In this document: piece by piece, positions 1-9,024 of the stretch
How the letters are laid out: each line of letters starts with the position of its first letter
Numbering within the stretch: position 1 is the stretch's first letter
Source: Arenimonas sp. SCN 70-307
GTDB lineage: Bacteria; Pseudomonadota; Gammaproteobacteria; Xanthomonadales; Xanthomonadaceae
DNA: 60,590 nucleotides
Direction: 5' to 3'
Assembly: GCF_001724815.1 (NCBI RefSeq)
Contig: NZ_MEDO01000026.1
Location: 1-60,590 of the forward strand
Position numbers and translations under genes: made by a program
The notes under the pieces: generated by a model
The model's database searches: none
What the model was told of the DNA's origin: nothing
What the model saw: only the letters and a program-made list of their open reading frames with translations

Positions 1-97
1 GTCGCTCGGCTCACGCAGCCCCGTGGAGTACCGAAAGTCTCTGGGAATCGCTGTCTAATCCGTCCAAGTTTTCTGCCGCACCCCCGGGTGGTCAATT

Positions 98-565
98 TTG
101 GGCGCGCATCAACATTACCTGCGATGGGACCAGGTGGACATGAGCCGTCGCGTGGCGTGGATCCATCCGGACGAGGCCAAGGCCGGGAGGGCCATTGGCG
201 TTCCCTTGAACGAGGACGCGCTCGACGTTCTGCGTCGGCGTCTGGGACGGCATCCGGAGTACGTGTTCGCCTACCAAGGCCAACCCGTCGCCCGGTGCTC
301 GACCAGGGCATGGAAGCAAGCGGTGGCAAGGGCGGGCATCGAGCCCGGCTTTCGTTGGCACGACCTGCGGCACACCTGGGCGTCCTGGCACGTCCAGAAC
401 GGCACGCCGCTGCAGGAGCTGATGGAGCTGGGAGGGTGGGCGAGCTACGAGATGGTGCTTCGGTACGCGCATTTGGCGGCCGATCACCTGCGGGGCGCGG
501 CCAGCCGCATCGATGGCACGTTTTTGACACACAAACAAAAGCCGCAACTCGTGCGGCTCTCGTAA
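98..565 (+). pseudogene. Truncated tyrosine recombinase (phage integrase), C-terminal catalytic part
   Basis: Remnant of a site-specific tyrosine recombinase of the kind that inserts genomic islands into tRNA genes. Integrase-like sequence begins at about LRWDQVDM and runs to the stop. It keeps the second catalytic arginine box (HDLRHTWAS), a GGW in place of the usual H/W position, and the nucleophile box (VLRYAHL). The N-terminal arm, core-binding domain and first catalytic arginine are missing, and upstream the frame closes at position 56-58 with no integrase-like sequence. The nominal TTG start at 98 is therefore an artefact. The gene ends 15 bases from the 3' end of tRNA-Phe, as expected for an element inserted at that tRNA. 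Not expected to be active. Confidence 0.8.
532..557 (-). terminator. Rho-independent terminator of tRNA-Phe
   Basis: On the minus strand a 6-bp stem (GCCGCA / TGCGGC) with a 5-base loop is followed by TTTTGTTTGT. It lies about 22 bases past the tRNA-Phe CCA end, inside the 3' end of the integrase remnant. Confidence 0.75.
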
Positions 566-579
566 GTGTTTGAATTATG

Positions 580-655
580 TGGTGGCCGGGGAGGGAATCG
601 AACCCCCGACACGGGGATTTTCAATCCCCTGCTCTACCAACTGAGCTACCCGGCC
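580..655 (-). tRNA. tRNA-Phe (GAA)
   Basis: Complete cloverleaf on the minus strand. The acceptor stem GGCCGGG pairs with CCCGGCC, the D-arm has AGCTCAGTTGGTAGAGC, the anticodon stem GGGGA/TCCCC encloses loop TTGAAAA (anticodon GAA), and the T-loop is GTTCGATTC. CCA is encoded. The 3' half of this tRNA is a classic integration site, and the integrase remnant lies just beyond it. Confidence 0.97.
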
Positions 656-689
656 ATCCGTCGCACCGGCGGGGCCGGGCGAGCGCGAG

Positions 690-719
690 ATTCTAGCCGA
701 GGCGGCGAGGGCGAGGCAA
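690..719 (-). promoter_or_regulatory. Candidate sigma-70 promoter of tRNA-Phe
   Basis: Read on the minus strand, TTGCCT (719-714) and TAGAAT (695-690) are separated by 18 bases and lie about 35 bases upstream of the tRNA-Phe 5' end. Motif match only. Confidence 0.5.
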
Positions 720-839
720 GCCGGTTCATGGCCGTAAATGGGTTCTGAATGCCCGGTGGCGCCCCGCTGGGCGGCTCGCGGGCCCCGGAGTAGGGTTGGG
801 TGGTGGCCTGGTCGGGGCCATCGCCAATGGAGAGCTGCC

Positions 840-1271
840 ATGAATGCCCGCATCGCCCTGTCTGGATTCGCCGCCGTCCTCGCGCTCGCGCTCGCGTTCC
901 CGGCCTTCGCATCCGAGCCCGCCAGCAAGGAAGAGCAGCGCCTGGCCCTGCTCAACGCCCACGCCGGCGAGCCGGTCACGCGCGTCAAGTTCCTGCGCCC
1001 GCTCCATTCCTACGAGATGGTCGGTCCGCTCAACGTGCTGGTCTGGGAAACCCCGACCCGCGCCTGGCTGCTCGACCTGCGCAAGAGCGACGCCTGCCAG
1101 TACCTCGATCGCGAGTTCAAGATCTCGATCGACACGCTCACCGACTCGATCAATTCCACCAACGGCTACGTCCGCGCCCGCGGCGGCCAGATCTGCCGCA
1201 TCGATCGCCTGCGCGAGGTGGACGTGAAGGCCTGGAAGGACGCCGAGCGCCAGGCCGGCATCCGCAAGTAA
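840..1271 (+). CDS. Secreted hypothetical protein, DUF6491-like (copy 1)
   Basis: A 143-residue protein with an N-terminal signal peptide (hydrophobic run ending in PAFAS). The mature part has VTRVKFLRPLHSYEMVG, VLVWETP and a pair of cysteines (DACQYL, QICRID) that may form a disulfide. The pattern recalls the small DUF6491 family of Xanthomonad envelope proteins, recognised by eye only. Function is unknown. It lies 18 bases upstream of a close paralogue and is probably co-transcribed with it. The ATG was chosen because it places the signal peptide at the N-terminus and has an AGAG-type ribosome site; a longer upstream reading has no signal sequence. Confidence 0.75.
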   Translation: MNARIALSGFAAVLALALAFPAFASEPASKEEQRLALLNAHAGEPVTRVKFLRPLHSYEMVGPLNVLVWETPTRAWLLDLRKSDACQYLDREFKISIDTLTDSINSTNGYVRARGGQICRIDRLREVDVKAWKDAERQAGIRK

Positions 1272-1289
1272 GCCAAGAGGAGAACCCCC

Positions 1290-1721
1290 ATGAAAACCCG
1301 TCTTGCACTTCTCAGTCTTGCCGCCGCGCTGTCCCTGATGGTCGCCCTGCCGGCCTTCGGCTCCCCGGCGGCGAGCAAGGACGAAAAGCGCCTCGAACTG
1401 CTGGCCGCCCATGCCGGCGAGCCGGTCGAGCGCGTGCGCTTCATCCGCGCGGTGCACGCCTACGAGGTGGTCGGCCCGCTCAACGTGCTGATCTGGGAAA
1501 CCCCGTCCAAGGCCTGGCTGGTGGACCTGCGCCAGAGCGCCGCCTGCCGCCACCTGGACCGCGACTTTGCCATCGGCATCGACACCGTCACCGATTCGAT
1601 CAACACCCGCAATTCCTACATCGTCGCCCGCGGCGGCGTGAACTGCCGCGTTGATCGCATCCGCGAAGTGGACGTGCCGGCCTGGCGCGAGGCCGAGCGC
1701 CAGGCGGGAATCCGCGACTGA
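1290..1721 (+). CDS. Secreted hypothetical protein, DUF6491-like (copy 2)
   Basis: A 143-residue tandem paralogue of the preceding gene, with the same length, signal peptide (ending PAFGS), NVLIWETP core, two conserved cysteines (AACRHL, VNCRVD) and C-terminus (ERQAGIR). It has a good AGGAG ribosome site. The two copies clearly arose by duplication and have diverged mostly at charged and exposed positions. Both probably end transcription at the hairpin at 1735-1766. Export to the periplasm is inferred; no enzymatic motif is visible. Confidence 0.75.
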   Translation: MKTRLALLSLAAALSLMVALPAFGSPAASKDEKRLELLAAHAGEPVERVRFIRAVHAYEVVGPLNVLIWETPSKAWLVDLRQSAACRHLDRDFAIGIDTVTDSINTRNSYIVARGGVNCRVDRIREVDVPAWREAERQAGIRD

Positions 1722-1731
1722 AGCGCGTGGC

Positions 1732-2004
1732 TCAGCCCGCCGGCGGCACGTAGCCGGCGGGCTTTTCGGCGCCTTCGCCGAACAGGAATTTTTCCATCTC
1801 GCCCTCCAGGAAGGCCCGGTGCTTCGGGTCCAGGGGCGAAAGCCGGTTCTCGTTGATCAGCATGGTCTGGTGCGCCAGCCACTGCTGCCAGGCCTCGCGG
1901 CCGATGTTCTCGAACACGCGCTTGCCCAGCGGCCCGGGCCAGGGCACGAAGCCCAGGCCCTCGGTCTCGGCTTGCGTCTTTTGGCAGAACACGGTGCGGC
2001 TCAT
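1732..2004 (-). CDS. yggX: Probable Fe(2+)-trafficking protein YggX
   Basis: A 90-residue cytoplasmic protein of the YggX family, which links iron handling to oxidative-stress resistance and protection of Fe-S enzymes. The family signature is plain: MSRTVFCQK at the start, the single cysteine at position 7, then [26 protein letters not shown] and [12 protein letters not shown]. It overlaps the mutY stop codon (ATGA), the usual mutY-yggX operon of gammaproteobacteria. This fits the Fe-S cluster of MutY. It is the last gene of the ftsY-AsmA-mutY-yggX run. Confidence 0.97.
   Translation of the reverse strand: MSRTVFCQKTQAETEGLGFVPWPGPLGKRVFENIGREAWQQWLAHQTMLINENRLSPLDPKHRAFLEGEMEKFLFGEGAEKPAGYVPPAG
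1735..1766 (+). terminator. Terminator of the DUF6491-like pair, inside the yggX 3' end
   Basis: A 10-bp perfect stem (GCCCGCCGGC / GCCGGCGGGC) with an 8-base loop is followed by TTTT on the plus strand. It starts right after the yggX stop codon position, so it overlaps the last codons of that convergent gene. Confidence 0.7.
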
Positions 2005-3041
2005 GGCAATTCTTCCAGCAGTTTCTTGACGGGGGCGGGCAGGCCGAGCTCGTGCAGGCGCTCGCGCGGCTGCCAGCGCAGGTCGGCATTATCGCCCGTC
2101 GCGGCGCCGGCGTCGGCGACGCGCCAGCGCAGCGGCTCGATGTGCAGCCGGTAGTGGCTGAAGACGTGTTCGAACACCGGCAGCGGCTCGCCGGCGTCGA
2201 AGTCGGCGCGGGCGTGGCTGGCCAACAGCGCACGCGCTTGGTCGTGGTCGCTCGCTTCGGGCAGCGACCACAGGCCGTTCCACACGCCCTTGCCGGTCCG
2301 GCGCGCCAGCAGGATGCGGTCGGCCTCGTCGTGCAGCAAAAGCATCAGGGTGCGCCGCTCCGGCAGGGGCTTGCCGGGCTTGGCCCCGGGCAGCTGCGCC
2401 ACGCGGCCCTCGCGCCGCGCCACGCAGTCGTCCTGCAGCGGGCAGAGCACGCATGCCGGGTCGTGGCGCGTGCACAGCGTGGCGCCGAAATCCATGATGG
2501 CCTGGGTGTAGTCGGCCAAACGCGTTTCCGGCAGGTGCGACTCGCTCAGCGCCCACAGCTGCTTCTCCACCGGCGCGCTGCCGGGCCAGCCGTCGATGCC
2601 GTGGTAGCGCGCCAGCGTGCGCTTGACGTTGCCGTCGAGGATGGGGAACCGCAGCCCGTGCGCCTGCGCCAGGATCGCGCCGGCCGTGCTGCGGCCGATG
2701 CCGGGCAGGGCGGCGAGGGCGTCGAAGTCGGTGGGAAGGTCGCCGCCGTGTTTTTCAACGCAGACCTGCGCCGCCTTGTGCAGGTTGCGGGCGCGGGCGT
2801 AGTAGCCCAGGCCCGCCCACAGCGCCAGGACGCGGTCGCCGTCGGCGGCGGCGAGCCCGGGCAGGGTGGGCAAGGCATCCAGGAAGCGCGTGAAGTACGG
2901 AATCACCGTCTGCACCTGGGTCTGCTGCAGCATGATTTCCGACAGCCACACGCGGTAGGGCGTGCGCGGATGCTGCCAGGGCAGGTCGTGGCGGCCGTCG
3001 CGGTCGAACCAAAGCAGGAGCCGTGCAGACAGGTCGCTCAC
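2001..3041 (-). CDS. mutY: A/G-specific adenine DNA glycosylase MutY
   Basis: Removes adenine mispaired with 8-oxoguanine (base excision repair). The 346 residues carry the HhH-GPD fold: catalytic Glu35 in [10 protein letters not shown], the helix-hairpin-helix [12 protein letters not shown], catalytic Asp in [12 protein letters not shown], and the [4Fe-4S] loop with four cysteines ([17 protein letters not shown]). The C-terminal NUDIX-like domain that reads 8-oxoG follows (about residue 230 on, with [13 protein letters not shown]). It overlaps the upstream AsmA-like gene and downstream yggX by 4 bp each, so the three are translationally coupled. Confidence 0.97.
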   Translation of the reverse strand: MSDLSARLLLWFDRDGRHDLPWQHPRTPYRVWLSEIMLQQTQVQTVIPYFTRFLDALPTLPGLAAADGDRVLALWAGLGYYARARNLHKAAQVCVEKHGGDLPTDFDALAALPGIGRSTAGAILAQAHGLRFPILDGNVKRTLARYHGIDGWPGSAPVEKQLWALSESHLPETRLADYTQAIMDFGATLCTRHDPACVLCPLQDDCVARREGRVAQLPGAKPGKPLPERRTLMLLLHDEADRILLARRTGKGVWNGLWSLPEASDHDQARALLASHARADFDAGEPLPVFEHVFSHYRLHIEPLRWRVADAGAATGDNADLRWQPRERLHELGLPAPVKKLLEELP

Positions 3042-4201
3042 GGTTCCCCCGAAGGCCCAGGGTCGGTGGATGGCGGCTCTTCCTCGATTCGGATGCGAAC
3101 GCCTTCCAACTCCACGCCCTCCACCACCATCGACGGCGTGCGCAGCTCGCCGACCAGTGGCGGCAAGGGATTGGCTTCACCGGCTTCGAGCCAGGCCATC
3201 AATTCAGACGGCGCGAATCCGGCCTCGAGCGTGGTCTCGTCGCGGCGCAGCAGCAGTTGCAGCGGGCCAGTGAGGTCGCTCGCCCCCGTGTAGCCGAGGG
3301 TCAGCGCCAGCGGCGCCTGCGACGACACCATCGGCTCGGGTAGCGTGGGCCAGGCCTCGGGCCAGTTCGGAAGTTCGCCCTGGAGCTCCAGCGCCAGCGA
3401 ATCGCCGGACGTGAGCTCGCCGGCGCCGCTGAAGTCGGGCAGCGGCGAGCGCGCCTTCCACTCGATGCGCTCGGCAATCAGCCGCAGGGGTTCGCCGGAG
3501 GCTTCCAGCCGGCCATCGAGCGCCAGCGACCACGGCAGGTCCAGCGTCTCGTCGCGCAGCTGCCCGGCCGAATTCAGGCGCAGCGCGGTGTCCAGTCCGG
3601 CCGTACCGGCTTCGAGCTGGGCGGCGAAGCTGATTTCGCGCGTGGCCTGCAGGAAGCGCCCCGAGGCGTCGATGCTCGCGGGCTGGCCCGGCGCGAGCTT
3701 CGGCAGCGCCAGCGACAGTGATTCCACGCGCCAGTCGCGCGCGGTGAGGCGGCCATCGCGGATCGAAACGCCGTCGGTGAGCGTGGGCAGCTCGGTTTCG
3801 CCGGAGTCCGGACGGCCGTCGAGCCAATCATTCAGCGCGGCCATGTCGAGCGCCGGCGATTGCAGCGCGATGCGCGTGATCACCACCGGCCCGTCGCCCC
3901 ACACCGTGGCCCACGGCAGCGAGACTTCGACCTCGCGCGCCGTGAGCATCGGCGCCGCGCCGCCGGGCTGGCGCGCCACCAGGTTCGGGATGCGCAGTCG
4001 CGGCTCCGGTCGCAGCGAGTAGTCGGGTGTTCCGGAGAACGAGAACTCCAGGCCCTGCGATTTGCCCACCGCCGAAAGCACGGTGTTGGCCAGCCGCACA
4101 GGCTCGAGCTGGCGGTCGACCCACCACGCCGCCAGCAGCGCCAGCGCGGCGAGGACCGCCAGGACCTTCGGCCAGCGGCGCTTGCGCGGCGCGTCGGTCA
4201 T
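3038..4201 (-). CDS. AsmA-like inner-membrane-anchored protein
   Basis: A 387-residue protein with a basic N-terminus (PRKRRWPK), one transmembrane helix (about residues 13-27) and a long beta-rich periplasmic part. The beginning after the membrane helix (VLSAVGKSQGLEFSFSGTPDYSLRPEPRLRIPNL) resembles the N-terminal AsmA domain, whose larger relatives act in outer-membrane biogenesis or phospholipid transport. This one is shorter than E. coli AsmA (about 617 residues). It overlaps ftsY and mutY by ATGA, so it is the middle of a tight operon. The family assignment is by eye; substrate unknown. Confidence 0.7.
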   Translation of the reverse strand: MTDAPRKRRWPKVLAVLAALALLAAWWVDRQLEPVRLANTVLSAVGKSQGLEFSFSGTPDYSLRPEPRLRIPNLVARQPGGAAPMLTAREVEVSLPWATVWGDGPVVITRIALQSPALDMAALNDWLDGRPDSGETELPTLTDGVSIRDGRLTARDWRVESLSLALPKLAPGQPASIDASGRFLQATREISFAAQLEAGTAGLDTALRLNSAGQLRDETLDLPWSLALDGRLEASGEPLRLIAERIEWKARSPLPDFSGAGELTSGDSLALELQGELPNWPEAWPTLPEPMVSSQAPLALTLGYTGASDLTGPLQLLLRRDETTLEAGFAPSELMAWLEAGEANPLPPLVGELRTPSMVVEGVELEGVRIRIEEEPPSTDPGPSGEP

Positions 4202-5280
4202 CCGGCGCCGAGCGATTCCGGCAGCAGCGCGTCCACGAAACCCTCCGGGTCGAACACGCGCAGGTCCTCGGGCTTTTCGCCCAGGCCGATGAAGCGGATG
4301 GGCAGGCCGAACTCACGCGCCAGCGCGAACACCACGCCGCCCTTGGCGGTGCCGTCGAGCTTGGTCACCACCAGGCCCGTGACCTTCACCGCGGCATGGA
4401 ACTGGCGCAGCTGGTTGAGCGCGTTCTGGCCGGTGGTGCCGTCGATCACCATCAGCACCTCGTGCGGCGCGCGCTCGTCGAGCTTGGCCAGCACGCGGCG
4501 GATCTTGCCCAGCTCGGCCATCAGGCCCTGCTGCGTGTGCAGGCGGCCGGCGGTGTCGGCGATCAGGATGTCCACGCCGCGGGCCTTGGCCTGCTGCAGG
4601 CCGTCGAAGGCCACCGAGGCCGGGTCGGCGTCCTGTCCCTGGGCGACCACGTGCACGTTGTTGCGCTCGCCCCAGATCTTGAGCTGCTCGACCGCCGCGG
4701 CGCGGAAGGTGTCGCCGGCGGCGAGCATCAGGCTGTGGCCGTCGAGCTGGAAGCGGCGCGCCAGCTTGCCGATGGTGGTGGTCTTGCCGACGCCGTTCAC
4801 GCCGACGGTGAGGATGACGAAGGGCCGCGCGTCCTCGCGGATCTCCAGTGGCTTGGCCACCGGCCGCAGCATGGCCAGCAGGTCGCTGCGCAGGGCGCGG
4901 AAGAGGGCGGCGGCGTCGGCGAAGTCGCGGTCCTTCATGCGTTTGCGCAGGCGCTCGACCACCTCGGTGGTGGCCGGCACGCCCATGTCGGCGCTGATGA
5001 GCGCGGTCTCGACTTCGTCGAGCAGGTCTTCGTCGAGCCTGGGGTTGCGCGAGAACAGGCCGCCCAGGCTGCGGGCGAACAGGCTGCCGCCCAGCACGCC
5101 CTTCATGGCCTCGCGGCCCTCGGCGCGCTCGGCCTCGAGCCGGGCGGCCTTCTCTTCCTGGTGCACGGTGAAGGCGCGGGCCAGGTCCTCGGGGCTGAAG
5201 CTGCCGCCGGCCGGCGCGGCCGGCTTCTGGGGCTTGCCGGGCTCCGGCTGCGGGGGTTTTTTCTTCAGGAAATCGAACAT
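4198..5280 (-). CDS. ftsY: Signal recognition particle receptor FtsY
   Basis: SRP receptor GTPase that docks SRP-ribosome complexes at the inner membrane. The 360-residue form starts MFDFLKKK, followed by a short Pro/Ala-rich A region, the N domain, and the G domain with P-loop GVNGVGKTTTIGKLA, then DTFRAAA, DTAGR, TKLDG and GLGEKPEDL. An upstream ATG (5310) would add ten residues, but the MFDFLKKK start is typical of the family. It leads a four-gene operon and diverges from rsmD across only 57 bases. Confidence 0.97.
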   Translation of the reverse strand: MFDFLKKKPPQPEPGKPQKPAAPAGGSFSPEDLARAFTVHQEEKAARLEAERAEGREAMKGVLGGSLFARSLGGLFSRNPRLDEDLLDEVETALISADMGVPATTEVVERLRKRMKDRDFADAAALFRALRSDLLAMLRPVAKPLEIREDARPFVILTVGVNGVGKTTTIGKLARRFQLDGHSLMLAAGDTFRAAAVEQLKIWGERNNVHVVAQGQDADPASVAFDGLQQAKARGVDILIADTAGRLHTQQGLMAELGKIRRVLAKLDERAPHEVLMVIDGTTGQNALNQLRQFHAAVKVTGLVVTKLDGTAKGGVVFALAREFGLPIRFIGLGEKPEDLRVFDPEGFVDALLPESLGAG

Positions 5281-5337
5281 CGCGCTGCTTTCGCGGACAA
5301 TGGTGGCCATGTTAGCACCCGGCCCCATTCGCCCCGG

Positions 5338-6467
<1,130 letters not shown>

Positions 6468-6498
6468 TCGCACACAACTCACATAAAGAGGTATCGCC

Positions 6499-7002
6499 AT
6501 GACCCGTGCTCTTGTCCCCGTCGCCCTGCTGCTCTCGGCCCTGGTGCTCTCGGGCTGCCAGAAGGAAGAAGTCGTCGAAGCCGGCCCGGTCGAGCTCACC
6601 GCGCCCACCGGCAGCGACGACGCCCAGTGGAAGGCCTATCTGGGCCAGGTCATCGGCCGCAACCAGGAAGGCGTGACCGACCGCGTCTTCTCGTACTACC
6701 TGCCGATGGGCGCCAGCGAGCCGGCCGAGGGCGACCAGGACGGCAAGACCATGTACGACCGCCAGCTCGAGAACGTCAGCGCCGTCGTCCAGCGCACCGT
6801 GCTGCCGGGCAACATGCTCGCCTTCGGTTCGCCCGACAGCGCCAAGATGGCCGACCTGGTCGTTTCCGCCTTCACCGGCGCCGACGCCAACGCGCTCAAG
6901 GGCTCGCAGGTGCTGTTCATCGGCAAGGCCGAGGACGCCGACCGCGTGAAGGAGGCCGTCGAGGCCGCCGGCGCCCGCTACATCTTCGTCGAGGCCAAGT
7001 AA
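6499..7002 (+). CDS. Predicted lipoprotein of unknown function
   Basis: A 167-residue protein with a clear lipoprotein signal (lipobox LSGC, cysteine at about residue 20), so it should be lipid-anchored in the cell envelope. The mature part has no motif I recognise. It is acidic and ends in an alternating pattern, QVLFIGKAEDADRVKEAVEAAGARYIFVEAK, suggesting a small alpha/beta fold. The ribosome site AAAGAGGT is good. It lies between coaD and yfhL and is followed by a GC hairpin at 7012-7037, so it may end a transcription unit. Confidence 0.7.
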   Translation: MTRALVPVALLLSALVLSGCQKEEVVEAGPVELTAPTGSDDAQWKAYLGQVIGRNQEGVTDRVFSYYLPMGASEPAEGDQDGKTMYDRQLENVSAVVQRTVLPGNMLAFGSPDSAKMADLVVSAFTGADANALKGSQVLFIGKAEDADRVKEAVEAAGARYIFVEAK

Positions 7003-7011
7003 GCCACGCCG

Positions 7012-7037
7012 CGCGCGCCGCCCACCGGCGGCGCGCG
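7012..7037. other. Perfect 11-bp GC hairpin without U-tract
   Basis: An 11-bp perfect stem with a 4-base loop sits between the lipoprotein gene and yfhL. It is not followed by a run of T, so a standard intrinsic terminator is unlikely. It may attenuate transcription or protect the 3' end of mRNA. Confidence 0.5.
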
Positions 7038-7054
7038 TCGCGGGGACGCCCGCC

Positions 7055-7315
7055 ATGTCCCTGCTGATCAACAACCTTTGCATCAACTGCGACGTCTGCG
7101 CCCCGGCCTGTCCCAACACGGCCATCTCCCAGGGCGAGACGATCTACGAAATCGACCCGGCGCTCTGCACGGAGTGCGTGGGCCATTTCGACGAACCCCA
7201 GTGCGTGGTGGTTTGCCCCGTCGAGTGCATCGACCTCGACCCGGCCAATCCCGAAACCCGGGAGCAACTGCTGGGCAAATACCACGCGCTCACCAAAGGA
7301 CGCTCCGCCGCATGA
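7055..7315 (+). CDS. yfhL: YfhL-family 4Fe-4S dicluster ferredoxin
   Basis: An 86-residue electron carrier with two [4Fe-4S] clusters. The first cluster motif is CINCDVCAPACPNTAI (cysteines 9, 12, 15, 19). The second (CTECVGHFDEPQCVVVCPVECI) has the insertion between its second and third cysteines that is typical of the YfhL/FdxA-like group. In many proteobacteria this ferredoxin gene follows coaD, as here. Its stop overlaps the next gene by ATGA. The redox partner cannot be told from the sequence. Confidence 0.95.
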   Translation: MSLLINNLCINCDVCAPACPNTAISQGETIYEIDPALCTECVGHFDEPQCVVVCPVECIDLDPANPETREQLLGKYHALTKGRSAA

Positions 7316-9015
7316 TCCGTTTCCTGTTGCCCGTCGTGCTGGCGCTGCTTTCGCCGCTGGCCCTGGCCGACGCGCCGGCCCGCAAGGCGCCGCTGCACGA
7401 CGCCGGCATCGCCAGCGCCAATGCCTACGCCACCGACGCCGGCATGGAAGTGCTGGCCAAGGGCGGCAACGCCTTCGACGCCGCCATTGCCGTCAGCGCC
7501 ACGCTGGGCCTGGTCGAGCCGGAGAGCTCGGGGCTGGGCGGCGGCGGTTTCATGCTGCTGCGCGTGGCGGGCGACGGCCGCGAGGTGTTCATCGACGCGC
7601 GCGAGCGGGCGCCCTACGCCGCCACCCGCGACATGTTCCTCGACGCGGAAGGCAATGCCGTGCGCGACCGCTCGGTGAACGGCGCGCTGGCCGCGGCCAT
7701 CCCCGGCCTGCCCGCCGGGCTCGACCACCTGGCGAAAAAGTACGGTCGCCTGCCGCTGCGCGAGTCGCTGGCCCCGGCCATCCGGCTTGCCAACGAAGGC
7801 TGGCGTTTCGGCCCCAAGAACGCCGCGATGCTCGGCTGGCGCCGCGAGGTGCTGGCGCGCAGCCCCGCCGCCGCCGGACTGTTCCTGCGCGACGGCCAGG
7901 TGCCCGCCGAGGGCACGCTGATGCGCAACCCCGACTACGCGCGCGTGCTCGAGCGCCTGGCCGCGCAGGGCGCCGACGGTTTCTACCGCGGCGAGCTCGC
8001 CGGCCGCCTCGTGCGCGGCGTGAACGAAGCCGGCGGCATCTGGAGCGAACGCGACCTGGCCGAATACCGCGTGGTCGAGCGCGAGCCGCTGCGTATTTCG
8101 CACCGCGGCTACGAAATCACCACCTCGCCGGCGCCGTCTTCGGGCGGCGTGGCCCTGGCCACCATGCTCAAGGTGCTCGAGGGCTACGACTACCCGCGCC
8201 TGGACAAGGCCCAGCGCAGCCACCTGCTGGTCGAAGCCATGCGCCGCGCCTACCGCGACCGCGCGCTCTACCTCGGCGACCCGGACTTCGTGCAGGCGCC
8301 GGTGGACATGCTCACCTCCGACGCCTACGCCGCCGGCCTGCGTGCCTCGATCCACCCCGCGAAGGCCACGCCCAGCGAGTTGCTGCCGGGCATCGACGCG
8401 CAGCCGCTGCGCCCCGACACCACGCATTTCTCCATCGTCGACGCCGAGGGCAACATGATCGCGGTCACCCAGACCGTGAACCTTCCCTACGGCAACGCGC
8501 TGGTGGTGCCGGGCACGGGCTTCCTGCTCAACAACGAGATGGACGACTTCTCGGTCAAGCCGGGCGTGCCCAACGCCTTCGGCCTGCTCGGCGACGACGC
8601 CAACGCCATCGCGCCGGGCAAGCGCCCGCTGTCTTCGATGACGCCCACCTTCATCAGCGGCCACGGCCGCACCGCCGTGTTGGGCACGCCGGGCGGCAGC
8701 CGCATCATCACGATGGTGATGCTGGGCCTGCTCGAGCTGATGGACGGGCAGGGCGCGCAGGCCACCGCCGCCGCGCCGCGCTTCCACCACCAGTACCTGC
8801 CCGACGTGGTGCAGGCCGAAGCCGGCGCCTTCACCGATGAAGAAATCGAGGCGCTGCGGGCGATGGGCCACGTCGTCGAAAGCAGCGAGCGCACCTGGGG
8901 CAACATGCAGGTGGTGCTCTGGCACCACGACAGCGGCAAGGTCGAGGCCGGCGCCGACCCGCGCTGGGAAGGCGTGGGCAAGGGCTCGGCTTCCGAAGCC
9001 TCGGTCTATCGCTAG
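7312..9015 (+). CDS. ggt: Gamma-glutamyltransferase
   Basis: Periplasmic enzyme that hydrolyses glutathione or transfers its gamma-glutamyl group. The 567 residues begin with a signal peptide (ending ALA-DAP). Family motifs are GLVEPESSGLGGGGF, the autoprocessing site around Thr370 (DTTHFSIVD, where the precursor is cut to give the N-terminal nucleophile threonine of the small subunit), LLNNEMDDF and the lid/oxyanion segment GKRPLSSMTPT. The length matches the family. It overlaps yfhL by ATGA, an uncommon pairing that may only reflect compact packing. Confidence 0.96.
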   Translation: MIRFLLPVVLALLSPLALADAPARKAPLHDAGIASANAYATDAGMEVLAKGGNAFDAAIAVSATLGLVEPESSGLGGGGFMLLRVAGDGREVFIDARERAPYAATRDMFLDAEGNAVRDRSVNGALAAAIPGLPAGLDHLAKKYGRLPLRESLAPAIRLANEGWRFGPKNAAMLGWRREVLARSPAAAGLFLRDGQVPAEGTLMRNPDYARVLERLAAQGADGFYRGELAGRLVRGVNEAGGIWSERDLAEYRVVEREPLRISHRGYEITTSPAPSSGGVALATMLKVLEGYDYPRLDKAQRSHLLVEAMRRAYRDRALYLGDPDFVQAPVDMLTSDAYAAGLRASIHPAKATPSELLPGIDAQPLRPDTTHFSIVDAEGNMIAVTQTVNLPYGNALVVPGTGFLLNNEMDDFSVKPGVPNAFGLLGDDANAIAPGKRPLSSMTPTFISGHGRTAVLGTPGGSRIITMVMLGLLELMDGQGAQATAAAPRFHHQYLPDVVQAEAGAFTDEEIEALRAMGHVVESSERTWGNMQVVLWHHDSGKVEAGADPRWEGVGKGSASEASVYR

Positions 9016-9024
9016 GAGGACGCG

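Noticed and set aside
575..1553. Minus-strand open frames across the DUF6491-like pair
   Set aside because: No ribosome sites and no domains; they mirror the duplicated plus-strand genes.
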